DNA from: Hemerocallis citrina
Taxonomy: Eukaryota; Streptophyta; Magnoliopsida; Asparagales; Asphodelaceae
Reading direction: 5' to 3'
Assembly: GCA_017893485.1 (NCBI GenBank)
Contig: CM030360.1
Location: 19,653,708 to 19,717,707 of the forward strand
Length of the DNA stretch: 64,000 nucleotides
Under the pieces are notes generated by a model that saw nothing but the letters and a program-made list of their open reading frames with translations, searched no databases and was not told where the DNA came from. Position numbers and translations under genes: made by a program. Positions 1 to 11,267 of the stretch are shown here, piece by piece. Each line of letters starts with the position of its first letter. Position 1 is the stretch's first letter.

Positions 1-119
1 GGTGAACGGCGGGAGTCAATGGTCAAACTCCGGTGGAAAGGCTCCAGGTTTGCTATTCAGTTTCCCTAAGAATCCACAAATTCTATCTGTTTGCCCCCAC
101 ACCAGATTTAGCGGCAACA
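1..119 (+). repeat. 3' end of the 5' LTR of element A
   Basis: These bases match the last 119 bases of the 3' LTR at 38053-38171 with three differences seen by eye, all transitions. The LTR ends in CAACA directly before the primer-binding site. Confidence 0.92.
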
Positions 120-122
120 GAT

Positions 123-140
123 TGGCGCCGCCTATGGAAA
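123..140 (+). promoter_or_regulatory. Primer-binding site of element A (decayed)
   Basis: TGGCGCCG begins three bases after the LTR and is complementary to a tRNA ending CGGCGCCA. The following bases differ from the intact site in element B (39033-39050) by several transitions. The priming tRNA cannot be named securely from this copy. Confidence 0.75.
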
Positions 141-190
141 CCCACGAATAGCAATCCTTCCTCTTCCCTTGGCTAAGATCATCTCCAGCC

Positions 191-1698
191 ATGCCTCCCC
201 AAAAGCTAAGATCCGAGGGTCCAACCGTGGATCTATTCCTCCTGAACCACAACAGGAGATCCCCCTCCAAACCGTCCTGCCGGCGGGACCCCCTTCTCAA
301 CCTGATCAGGCCCCGCAGCATGACCAACCTCCTCATCAGAACCTCCAACCCCCTCGGGGTTAGATCGGGCCTCAGAATGTCGGTGCGGGGGGCTCCCGTC
401 CCAATCCTCAGAAACCACCTCTCCAACGTGACCACGTCTCCGTGCATAACCCCTCTACCGATTCCATGGCATCTCACAATCCCCGAGCTTCCTACCTCTG
501 CAATGCCATCCTCAATTGGCATAAAGAAGAGGATCTTCGCCGCTGTTTGGATGAAAGGCAAGCCCGCGAGGGAGCCTCCCGTCAGGAACGTCCGAATGAG
601 CGATCTCCTCGTCGCCGAGACTATAGGAGGTCCCCTCCTCAAAGAGGACGGAGAGAGTCCCCCAAGCACCATAGGAGAAGGCCTCATTCTCCCGCTGGTC
701 GGCAACCCCCGAGGGATGATACCGCACCTATCACCCGGGCTGAATTCCAGCAGTTCCAAGCAACTGTCTTGCAAGCCCTCAACCTCCGACCGAACAACAA
801 CAATGCTCAGAGGGTCCCCACTCCTCCGGTCCAAAGTCCTCGCCATAGGTCCCTAACCCCTCCTCCAGCTCCGAGCAACTGCCATCGCAGTCCTCGCCAT
901 ACCCCTAGCTACCATCGCCGAACTCCGTGCTCCCCTTCATACGAAGACGAGTCTAGAAACTCATATGGCTACCATCGAATGGATGATGCCGTCTACCGTC
1001 GTCTCCACGAGATGGAGAGACGCCTCGGCCAGCTGGACAGGGAAGAGGAACTGAGGGGAAGGACCCTACGTCCGAGCAGACCTCCCTTCTCCAGAACAAT
1101 CATGGAGGCGCCCATTCCAGTAGGCTTCAAGCCCCCACAGTTCAAGACTTATTCCGGGGAGTCGGACCCCGTGGACCACATCGAAAGCTTCAAGACCCTT
1201 ATGTTGATCCACCAAGCTTCCGATGCCCTACTATGCAAAACCTTCCCAGCTACTCTCAAGGGTCCGGCCCGAGAATGGTACTCTCGCCTTGTCCCATCCT
1301 CCATATTCTCCTTTGAACAATTTGAGACCCTCTTCGTCACCCACTTCGTGAGTAGCCGTCGCACAGAGAAGACTAGCATTTCACTACTCTACCTTAGTCA
1401 GAAGAAGGGGGAGAAGCTCAGGGAATATGTGAAAAGGTTCACCGTGGAAGCTAGGTCCATTGTTTCCCTCGACCAGTTGGTCGCTGCTGCAGCCTTTCAG
1501 TCAAATGTCTTTAACTCCAGCCTTCGGTCCTCCCTAGCCAAGAAGCCTCTGCAAAACTTCTCCGACCTCCTTCTCAGGAGCGAGAAGTATATTCGGGCTG
1601 AGGAAGCTGAGCATCGCTACTCCTTTGAGGGGTCTTCCTCCTGGACCAAGCGAAAGGCGGCTGAAGAAGGAGCTAAGAAGCTCCAGAAGGACAATGAT
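191..1698 (+). pseudogene. gag of element A, N-terminal part, cut by insertion
   Basis: This encodes the capsid polyprotein of a Tat retrotransposon. The start MPPQK at 191 corresponds to MPPKK of element B (39103). A one-base shift near 205 moves the reading to the frame that holds the rest, which has a stop at 361-363 and then stays open from 442 to the insertion. The first third is rich in Arg, Pro and Ser. The retrotransposon gag domain follows at about residues 210-390 of the frame read from 442 (motifs PPQFKTYSGESDPVDH and AREWYSRL). The gene is interrupted after 1698 by the solo LTR and resumes at 26502 with the zinc knuckle. Confidence 0.88.
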
Positions 1699-2490
1699 TG
1701 TAGAACCCCGTATTTTCAAATATTATTTTAAAGATTTGAAAATGAATTAAAATGATTTTCTGGAGATTTAATAAATATTTTCTAAAGATTTATCTTTTTA
1801 CACGTGCGAAACACGTGCAAATATTTTTGGTGTAAATAACCAATTTTTATATTTTTAGTAAATTCTCCTAATTATAGTGAAGTATATTCTAAATTTTGGA
1901 ATTTTTCTGAATAAAGAAACTATTTTTATAAATACCTCGAAAGAGAGGGGCTTTTATGTAAAAAAGCCGTTTGGATCTGAAATCAGTTATAAAAATTCAT
2001 TTTTACTAATATTTTGGTTTCCCATGGTTAGCATTTAAATCTAAATATATCTAGAATTTATTTAAAGTCGATTTGGTGAAGTTTTAAACAAAAAGGGTGT
2101 TTTTGCAAATATGGAATTTATGTAGAATCTTGTGCAAATGTTTTTCTAGAAAGTAAAAGTTAAATATTTCGATTGGAAAATATAATATGTATTATTAGAT
2201 ATTATTTCTGATTTTTTTGGATTTTTATGAATATTTTATGATGTATTTGCAAATATTACAAAAGGGAGGGCTTTTGTGCAAAATTGCCACCCTGAGTGGT
2301 AAATCCGGATTTTTCATATTTACTGGGCTATGATGGATTGCTGGACAGCTCAGTGATAAGAAGATTTGATTTGGTTTCGATTTAGTTAACTTATTTTAAC
2401 TAAGAAAGGTTATATATGTGAAGTAATAAATTGAAAAAGGACTATTTTGCAAAAGTACTTCAAAACCCTAATTCCTTTCAATCCCGGCCT

Positions 2491-2500
2491 GTATAAAAGG
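2491..2500 (+). promoter_or_regulatory. TATA box of the solo LTR
   Basis: GTATAAAAGG lies about 790 bases into the LTR, in the position expected for the U3 promoter, and sets the plus orientation of the LTR. Confidence 0.6.
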
Positions 2501-2904
2501 GGGTGTGCAGCCGTCATTCGCTGCACAACTCAAGTTTATTATATTTCTATTTTCTTGGTGATCAATAGGAGGATTTTGGATCTCACAAAAAGAGGGGCTT
2601 TCTTGTTGGATCTCTTCATTCCTAAGGTGAGTGACATTGTTTTGTTTATTTTGTCTGTGTATATTGTAGATGAGTAGATATAATTGTTTGGTTGTTTGGT
2701 TTGTTTCTCTTTGATTTGTGTACGTCATATGAGAACAATATGAATGTATAGATTGATTGGATGTTGAATATGTATATGTATGAATGGATGAAAAATTGGA
2801 TCTCCAAGAAAAACCCTAGATATTTGTATGTGAACGATGTTAGATCTGTTGAGAACCTAATATAAATTGCTGGTGGGCTAATAATGTTAGATTTACGTGG
2901 TGAA

Positions 2905-3735
2905 CAGTCGACTGGTGACTCGAAGCAGTCGACTGCTACTGCTTAGATTACATTTTTATTAAAATGTTAGGTTATTGTTGATTTGATCGAGTTTGATAGA
3001 TGCCATTCATTAATTAAATTAAAGATGAGATTTTTGGACTATTGGTGAGTTGGATAAAAACAACTTGACCATGTTGAGGATAGATTGGTTTTGATCATGG
3101 ATCAACTATAGAGAATAGTTGAGATTTAGTTGAGGAATGTTGTGAATGATTAATTGTCTAGAGGACCAGGTTTTGAGGATTTGAGTTATGAGGAATTAAA
3201 TTAGGGAATTGTGATTTATGTAAAATATGTTGTTTGAACTTGGATTTCTCAAATGCTAAGTTTAAATCGAATTATTTTGGTATTAATAAGATTTGGAAAA
3301 TAATACAAAGTTATTTTGTTATATGACTGATTCTTAAAAACCCTAGTTTTGACATATGTACAACCTAAATTCTACAGTCTGTAGGCCGACAGTCGACTAG
3401 CATGACCTTTCAGTCGACTGGTACGACCCGGCTTCTATGATCATTAGTTTTCTTGAAAATCCGTTCTGGACAGTCGACTTAGACCCTTTTCATTCGACTG
3501 GCACACTTAGAATATTTTCTTAAAGATTTATGGAGTTTCTCTCTGGTAAGTCGACTTATGACTTTTTAAGTTGACTTATATTCTCTGGTAAGTCGACTTA
3601 TGACTTTTATAAGTCAACTTATATTCTCTGGTAAGTCGACTTATGACTTTTATAAGTCAACTTATAACACTTAACTTATTTTCTTAAAACCATGGAATTT
3701 TCTTTCTGGACAGTCGACTTATGCTTTCTATAGTC
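2905..3735 (+). repeat. Cluster of GTCGAC-centred palindromes in the solo LTR
   Basis: About a dozen copies of CAGTCGACTG or close variants (AAGTCGACTT, AGTCGACTA) lie here. They include three tandem units of 43 bases at 3541-3669, each beginning CTCTGGTAAGTCGACTTATG and holding a second palindromic TAAGT(T/C)(G/A)ACTTA. Confidence 0.85.
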
Positions 3736-4163
3736 GACTGATACTGATGTAACCTTATATCTATGAATGTTCTTTCAAATGATTTTTACTCTAAATGCTT
3801 TAATCTATAACTTATTATTCTAAAGGTTATTGTTTCTACAAAACATATATTTTCAAGATATTTTATAGTTGTATTTGAATTCTGGAATTATATAAAGATT
3901 TGGGTTTTGTTGGAGAGGTTTCTCCTTATGATCGTTTTGACGATGGATTTGTGGATTGTGGTTTTGTTGAGATCTCTAGGAGTTGAGTGGGAGTCCTGTA
4001 AACCGGCAGTTGAGATTTGTTGAGTTAGACCTGAGGGGTCTTTGTTTAGTTGTTGTTGAGTATTTAAGTCCGGTAGGATGCGCTAACTCTAGAGATAAGG
4101 ATTTTGGTGTTTTAATAATAATCAACGTAAGTATAGGCTCATGATTTGTTAGACCAACTAGAG

Positions 4164-4580
4164 GGTATTTAGATGTTCGCGTGTTGAGGGTCTACGGGCC
4201 TATTCACGGAGCAGGCAGGGTGCATTTGCGTGTTGAAGGTCGGCAGACCTATTCACGGAATGTATCGGGTGTATCTGCACGTTGAGGGTCTTGAAGGCCT
4301 ATTCGTGGGGTACATGGCAGGGAGATGATTCTCCGGTATTTAGATTTTCGCGTGTTGAAGGTCTACGGGCCTATTCACGGAGCAGGCAGGGTGCATTTGC
4401 GTGTTGAGGGTCGGCAGACCTATTCACGGAATGTATCAGGTGTATCTGCACGTCGAGGGTCTTGAAGGCTTATTCGTGGGGTACAAGGCAGGGAGATGAC
4501 TCTCCAGTTGTTATTTTTGAGCTATCTTACATGATGCATGCACGTCGAGGGCGGTGACGCCTATTCGCGGAGTATTCTGA
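4164..4580 (+). repeat. 171-base tandem repeat in the solo LTR
   Basis: Two full copies start at about 4164 and 4335, followed by a partial one. Each copy holds three sub-units of about 57 bases built on GCGTGTTGAGGGTC...GCCTATTCACGG, so the array is a two-level repeat. Confidence 0.8.
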
Positions 4581-5984
4581 ATCTTGTTTCCCATCACCGT
4601 AGTAGGATTAGTTGCATAACGAGGGGTTATCCCTATGTCGTAGAGATCGTTAAGGGCTTGCACCGGACCTATGTTGTAACGCCCCGAATCCCAAATACAA
4701 CTGAATTCGAGATGTTCTACAGGATCTTTCCACTTCCTTTAGTACAATTTTACATGGAAATTTAAACTTTTCACTTTACATTAGAGTTTACATAAACTTT
4801 ACACTTTACATTGCACAGTGGAAATAAAATTTACAACATTTAAATAAATATACAACAACATTGAATAATCTTTAAGCATCCGTTCCTCTTTAACCTTTAT
4901 CATGTCACTTACCTGCATATAAGACTGTGGGTACGTCAGTTTATTCAACCGACGATCATTATACACGGCCATCCTCTCTATGCCGGAAATAGTATAACTT
5001 ATTTTCCATATTTAGCAAACACAAACTTATCACATATCAAACTAAAGGGACTACCCTATTGATGTCGTGTTGTGATTGTGCACTTAGTCCTTAATGCAGT
5101 TATTTATGTTGCATGACACTAATGCACACTTGTTCGGATTCTATGCATCCCATACTACATAGGTCCGAGGGCAAGCCCTTAATCGTTCTTCATCTTTGTA
5201 GGGTTCAATCCCTCGCCATGACTTAATCTACTGCTATAATTACGGTAGGTATCTTAAATGATCTATGAGTACAAGCACGTGTACAGAAAACCTGGAGGGG
5301 AATTCCACATCATGTCACGACGCATCGTGAAGACAGCCTGTGGCAATTCAGCCTCCTTCATGGCACACGATCCTCATGCAGTCACCAAACATCCCACAAG
5401 TGTCGCCACCGGGACGGTACTCTGGAGCAGTATCCACGTCATGTCACGATGCATCGTGAAGACAGCCTGTGAAATATTCTCACACCGCCAATCCGATGGC
5501 CCTCAACTCATGTTTTTCTCCTACTTTCATAACGTCTCCACTATATACTAATCCTTAGTTTTTATTAGAATCATGAACAAAAATCAAAGCTCTAGAGTTA
5601 GCCTCTCCACTAAACCGGACTTATTCATTCATTCAAACATGACCAACCTTGGTCTTTCATTTCAAATTTCATTCCATTTCTTTCCAAATGCCGGGGGAGA
5701 CTTAGCTACTCTTTTGTTTCAATTCCAATTCACAATTACTAAAAATAATCTGAGCCCTTCCAGCTCATGAGTTCTTTTTTTTTTCACGATCACCATGGAT
5801 TTTCTTTTTCATATTCATAGTTCCACAATTATAACCTTCATAAATTCAAATAAATGATTCACTCCGTATTAATTCATGCAAAGACAAATAGAGTTTACTG
5901 TCACAACCAATATTTAACATAAAATTCACAATCTTTATCATAAAACAATTCATAGAATTTCTGAGATGTCAAAAGTGCTCTGAA

Positions 5985-6632
5985 CAGTCGACTTAGAACT
6001 CATCCAGACGACTTGTTCAGTCAAACAAAATCCTTCAGTAAACTGCTCGGAAGAGTCGACTGCTGCACATGGCCAGTCGGCTGTTCCGCAGCGTTCAAAA
6101 TTCCAATATCATTTACAGTGCGGTCGACTGTCAATCGACCCAGTCGGCTGTTCAGCAGAGTTACCTTTCAAGTTCAGTACAGTCGACTGCTACATACATT
6201 CGGTCGAATAAGCAGATTAAACTTTCAATTTAAAGAATTCTCTCTTTATTCTGTTCTCACATCATTTTTTTTCACACTACAATGTGCTCATGCCAACATA
6301 AACATGAAATTCTTATCTGTTTATTAGCATCACAACATAGTTTTCGATTAAATGTAAATTCCACATAACTAGTGTTTTCTTCTCTCAAAAGGAAATGCTA
6401 AACATATAATTTTCCTTTTACTCATCGACAACTCATAGAGATGAATACTAATCCCAATTTAACATGCTAGAACATCAAATTAATAATTCACATTAAAAAG
6501 TACGTCGTTTCATGAAAATCCGAACTGTATATATTTTCTTTCAATATACCAGTCGACTGTTCACACGACCGGTCGACTGTAAAGGACATCCACCTCGTAC
6601 CAGTCGACTCACTCACATGACCGGTCGACTGT
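5985..6632 (-). repeat. GTCGAC palindrome cluster, left chromovirus LTR
   Basis: About twelve copies or near copies of CAGTCGACTG, CCGGTCGACTG and CAGTCGGCTG. Two copies degenerate here (AGACGACTT near 6003 and GGTCGAATA near 6202) are intact in the other LTR. Confidence 0.85.
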
Positions 6633-7293
6633 ACAGGTCAGTTCCGATCTTTTAGATTTCATTAATTCTGCTCATTCATTCACAAACATAACAATTGCAT
6701 CCTAATTCATTCGTTACAACGTCATAACAAATATTCCATCTTAGCACATAAGGCGACATTATCAATATACTAACCTTTGCACATAATTTTTCATGCTACT
6801 AACGCAGATTTCTTTACACAATTCATAGCCATATTCATATCGCACACAACTTGAATTTTAACTATAGAAACACATACAATTTGCATATCAACAATTCAAT
6901 CAATTATAGATCATTTTTCCAATTAAATGTGCATTCTTGTTAATCATTTTCATGCATAATTTTTCGAATTAAATCTAGCATGCATTCCTATTTAGAAATA
7001 GGGAAAATTTACCCACCTTATTGAAGAAAAGTACAATTAACAACCTCCTAGACGAATGTCCTTACAATGAGAGTGCTACTCCTCCTAGTCGACGCTCACA
7101 CAAGCCTCCAAGCACACAACCCGTGAGCTCCTTCCCTTGGTAGCCAGCCTCTCCTTCTTCTAGTTGATGCAAGCACAACTCCAACACACAACTTAATCTT
7201 TTAACTCACTAAAATAACTACTAGATAATGTAATTTTAGACTATAGAATTGGAGGAAAATAATAAGCACAAGAATAACTAGCCATGGAGGGGG

Positions 7294-7301
7294 TATTTAT
7301 A
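7294..7301 (-). promoter_or_regulatory. TATA box, left chromovirus LTR
   Basis: Minus strand TATAAATA followed by CCCCCTCC; the same sequence is at 25320-25327 in the other LTR, where it would drive the element's transcript. Confidence 0.6.
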
Positions 7302-7850
7302 CTAAAAATCTTGATGGAATGGAGGGCTAGGATCAAGTAATTGGTTATAAGATGGAGGGCAAAGATGAAAGTAGGAGTTACATTAACTACCCACAACCAA
7401 GTAACCACCAAGCATGATCTCCACTCAAATTTTCCCATTCCCTCCAAAGCAATCCGGCCTACAATAGGAAGTGCATATTGCACGTGTACGTGCAATACAC
7501 GTGCATGCAACTAGGTCCAAAAATTGTACATTAAATTTTGTATAAAAATAGTCTTTAAGTTGTATTCTACATTACAAGTTGTATATAAAAATAAATTGAC
7601 TCATGGGCTTTAGTTTATGGGCCAAAATTTTAAAATAAAATAAATGAATTAAATTTTGGGCTTTAAGAAAAAGGGCTTTATGTCTAATTGAAAGAGGGCT
7701 TTATACAAAATAATTAAAAACACATATTTAAATATCTATACTCATCATAATGGAAATAATCATAACATTTAATTCAACCAAAAATATTGCACGTGCACAC
7801 TACGTGCAAAATAAAATAATTTTTCATACACGAAAAATCAGGGTGTTACA

Positions 7851-7865
7851 ACACTCCCTCCTTAG
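7851..7865 (-). promoter_or_regulatory. Polypurine tract of the chromovirus
   Basis: On the minus strand AAGGAGGGAGTG lies directly before the LTR start, the normal site for plus-strand priming. Confidence 0.65.
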
Positions 7866-7959
7866 AATAGTTCCGTCCCCGGAACTACAGTCAAGAGCGA
7901 GAAAACCCAAACACAAACACAACAAGCACAAGGAAAAATACAAAAATACAAAATACAAA

Positions 7960-9432
7960 TCAAGCAAAAAGCTCAGGATAATCCTTCAACATCCTCTCCT
8001 CAGACTCCCAAGTAGCCTCTTCAACCAAATGGTTCCTCCAGACTACCTTGACCATCGGTATCGTCTTATTCCTCAAGACTTTCTCTCGACGATCAACAAT
8101 CTCAACAGGAGACTTGATGTAATTCAGATCCAACTGCAAACCTTCCGGCACTTCAGGCAAATGATGACTCGGATCTGGAATATAACCTCTCAGCATAGAT
8201 ACCTGAAAGACATTGTGCACCTGAGATAACTCTTCCGGTAATTCAAGCCGGTAAACAGTCTTCCCGATCCTTTTCAATATCTTGTACGGGCCTATAAACC
8301 TCGGGGCTAATTTCCCGCCCTTGCCAAATCGAACCACACCTTTACTGGGTGATACTTTCAGAAAGACGAAGTCACCAACCTCAAACTCAAGGTCCCTTCT
8401 CCAGTTGTCTACATAGCTTTTCTGCCTGCTCTGAGCTTCTACCAGCCTTTTCCTGATCAGAACAATTTTCTCAGAAGTTTGCTGCACAAGTTCAGGACCA
8501 AACAACTGACGCTCCCCAACTTTATACCAACAAACAGGTATCCTGCACTTCCTGCCATACAAAGCTTCGTACGGCGCCATCCCGATGCTAGCCTGAAAAC
8601 TGTTGTTGTAGGCAAACTCTACCAAAGGTAAATGCCTTTCCCAACTGCCTCCAAAATCTAGTATACAACACCGAAGCATATTCTCAAGAATACGGTTGAC
8701 TCTCTCGGTCTGCCCATCGATTTGCGGATGAAAAGCAGTGCTGAAATCCGTCATGGTACCCAAGGCTGTCTGAAGACTCTTCTAAAAATGCGAAGTAAAC
8801 CGTGCATCTCGATCAGACACAATAGTTGACGGGACACCATGAAGCCGGATGATATTGCCAACATACAACTCAGCCAACTTGTCCATCGAAGCCGTGAGTT
8901 TCATCGCCAAAAAGTGAGCGGACTTGGTTAGTCGATCGACTATGACCCAAATCGCATCATTTCCTTTAGGACTCTTAGGCAATCCCGTAATGAAATCCAT
9001 ACTGATGTTATCCCACTTCCATTCCGGAATAGGTAACGGCTGTAATAGACCTCCGGGTCTCTGATTTTCGGCTTTGACTTGCTGACAAACCTCACACTTC
9101 GCCACAAATTCAGCCACATCCCGCTTCAAACCTGACCACCAGAAATGATGTTTGATGTCCTTGTACATCTTAGTACTTCCAGGATGTACCGACAAAAGAG
9201 TAGCATGCGCCTCCTGAAGAATACTCTTTTTCAGGTCCGCCTGATTCGGAACACATAACCTCTCTCCAAACCACAACACTCCATCCTTGATTTGAAATCC
9301 GGGCAACCTGCCAGCACCAACCTGCTCCTTCATCTCCAAGATATCAGCATCAACCTCCTGACTTGCAATGATCCTTCCATTCAGTGTAGGCTGAAGCCTC
9401 AACTGAGCCAAAGATGCTCCCAATCCTTGCAA
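7960..9432 (-). pseudogene. Integrase with GPY/F module and chromodomain (chromovirus pol C-terminus)
   Basis: Integrase inserts the element cDNA into the chromosome. The upstream part (9432-8782) has the HHCC zinc finger (HPGSTKMY to CEVCQ), a catalytic Asp in SMDFITGLP and a second in [11 protein letters not shown]. The downstream part (8763-7960) has the catalytic Glu in the segment DGQTERVNRILE, the GPY/F module GPYKILKRIGKTVYRLELP, and a C-terminal chromodomain (PVEIVDRRE...VKVVWRNHLVEEATWE), which in chromoviruses binds histone marks and directs insertion. One in-frame TAG between the parts (near 8785) replaces what is normally Trp, a G-to-A change. The upstream end is cut by the CACTA element at 9433. 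Apart from the stop, the catalytic triad is present. Confidence 0.92.
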
Positions 9433-9449
9433 GCACTACAAAAGAAAGT

Positions 9450-9990
9450 AGCTTTCCCGGCGCTTTTTTCCGTCTATACCGGCGTTTTTTACGCCGGGGA
9501 AACTTTCACCGGCGTTTACAATAACGCCGGTCCAACTGCCGCCGAAGCGGGCGCCGCTGAAACGAAGGGGTCTACACCGGCATTTTTGGTGGACGCCGGT
9601 AAATGTTAGGACTACACCGGCGGTCATCAAACGCCGGTGTATATCGGTTTCTGGGTGTCGTTCTTGTGCACCTATATACATACACCGGCGGTCGTAAACC
9701 GCCGGTATTTATCCATTCACCGGCGTAAATGAAAACGCCGGTGTAGATCGAAAGTATACCGGCGGTCAAGAAATGCCGGTGTATGTGCGTTTATGAGCGC
9801 CTGCTTTTCCCTGTTTACGAACACCGGCGCGACCAAAAAACGCCGGTGTAGTTATATACACCGGCGTTTACAAAACGCCGGTGTACGCCTGTGCCGTTAC
9901 AGCTGAAAACTTTCACCGGCGTGCGTTGAAACGCCGGTGTATCACACACTCCAACAATTAAATTATATAGACCGCCGTTTTTTAAAACGC
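9450..9990. repeat. Left subterminal repeats of the CACTA element
   Basis: About ten palindromic units of 25-30 bases, typically CACCGGCG, a short spacer, then CGCCGGTG. Subterminal motifs of this sort bind the second En/Spm protein (TNPA type) in characterised elements; each unit here can also fold as a hairpin. Confidence 0.85.
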
Positions 9991-10458
9991 CGTTCTGGCT
10001 ATGCCCGTTTATTTTCGATACTCCGCTTTTCCGTTCGATTTCAATTCACAGTTTCATTTACAAAACCTGTAAACTAATTCTCACAACTGATTCAATCAAT
10101 TTCGTTGCATACTACTGCGCAAACCACAACCAAACACAAGAATAATTAAAGATAATCAAGTTTCACACGTGTCATATCAACGTCCAAATTCATTGATTAA
10201 TTAATAGTGTCATAATTAACAAATTAATATAAAGACTAACATCCAAAATATCCAAACAAACCAGTCTGACAAATATCCAAAATATCCCAAATTCAAAGTA
10301 TGACATAACTCTCATAAAAAAAACCAGTCTGACATAACAACAGCAAGGAGGAGGACATAAGAACAACAACCATACAGTAAGGAGGACATAAGAACAGCAA
10401 GGAGGACCGCAGATTCATACCCCTCGAGTAGCTTCAGCTCTGATCATCAGAATTTCCT
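9991..10458. other. CACTA non-coding DNA, 3' side of the transposase gene
   Basis: AT-rich sequence with a tandem AGCAAGGAGGA(C) motif near 10345-10405. No open frame or domain was seen. It is probably 3' untranslated or downstream DNA of the transposase transcript. Confidence 0.4.
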
Positions 10459-10591
10459 TCATCTTGACGACCGCTCTGTGAAAAAAAAACAATAGTTTAA
10501 TTGAACAGTAGATCACAATACAGAATATACATATTTTTTGAACTTACAAAAAGAACTACCTGTGTCTCGAATTATAAGATGAAAGTGCCAA
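10459..10591 (-). other. Possible two terminal small exons of the transposase gene
   Basis: On the minus strand, CATTTGCAG precedes a 32-base block (10591-10560) that ends ACAG/GTAG. A pyrimidine tract and CACAG then precede a block starting at 10475. Joined to the AAG/GTAAGT donor at 13578, the frame stays open and stops at 10459. This rests on splice signals alone. Confidence 0.3.
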
Positions 10592-10599
10592 CTGCAAAT

Positions 10600-11267
10600 G
10601 GAATTGTTAATGATATATACAGAGGTAAAATAATTACATTGCAATGCTAAAAATTCCGTACTTAATTTTGTTTTTAAATATATCTAAAATAACAAAACAA
10701 ATGAAAATTCAGTATCTAACTTGAAACCTTTATATTCTCCTCTGATTGGGAATATCCACTATCTAAAACAATAAAACAAATGAAAATTCAGTATCTAAGC
10801 ATGTCCTTCATGGATTGTTCAGACAATCCATGAAACTGTCATCGTGGACGGAAACCAAATATAAGAAAAATAAGAAAAATAAGATAGGGCTCATATCAAG
10901 TGTATTTTTAGGAAACTGTCATCGTGGAAGGAAATCAAATATATATAGAAGCCAGAAATGGAAACAGAAAGAAGAAAGGTAGAGACTTTGGATACACCAG
11001 GCTACCATAGCGACATTTTCCTCATCTCTCTCTCATCCCTTATTTCCCTTCAGCACACGAACAGAAAGAGACATCAGCAACCACCTTAAGAGCGACAAGA
11101 ACAACAATAATAATAAATTATTATGAACAAGATGTCTCTATATGGGTTTCCAGATCTCCACTCGAGCCCACTCTTTCTAATCACAGCCCAATTAAGAACA
11201 TAGACAACATCCACTAAACAATCCAATCATAGCCCAGTCAAAATTTGCCATCCTGGATCTTAATGAA
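10600..11267. other. CACTA intronic or spacer DNA
   Basis: AT-rich, no open frame. It holds short duplications, such as AAACTGTCATCGTGGA at about 10829 and 10913 and ACAAATGAAAATTCAGTATCTAA at about 10697 and 10777. Confidence 0.4.

Larger units (their letters stand above)
4675..7850 (-). repeat. 3' LTR of the chromovirus
   Basis: 3176 bases, TGTAACGCCCC...GGGTGTTACA as written on the plus strand. It matches 22702-25881 throughout. A minus-strand TATAAATA is at 7294-7301, and a GTCGAC palindrome cluster is at 5985-6632. Confidence 0.95.

Noticed and set aside
16..846. 276-codon minus-strand frame over gag of element A
   Set aside because: Shadow of the Arg/Pro-rich gag N-terminus; a similar shadow exists in element B and has no domain.
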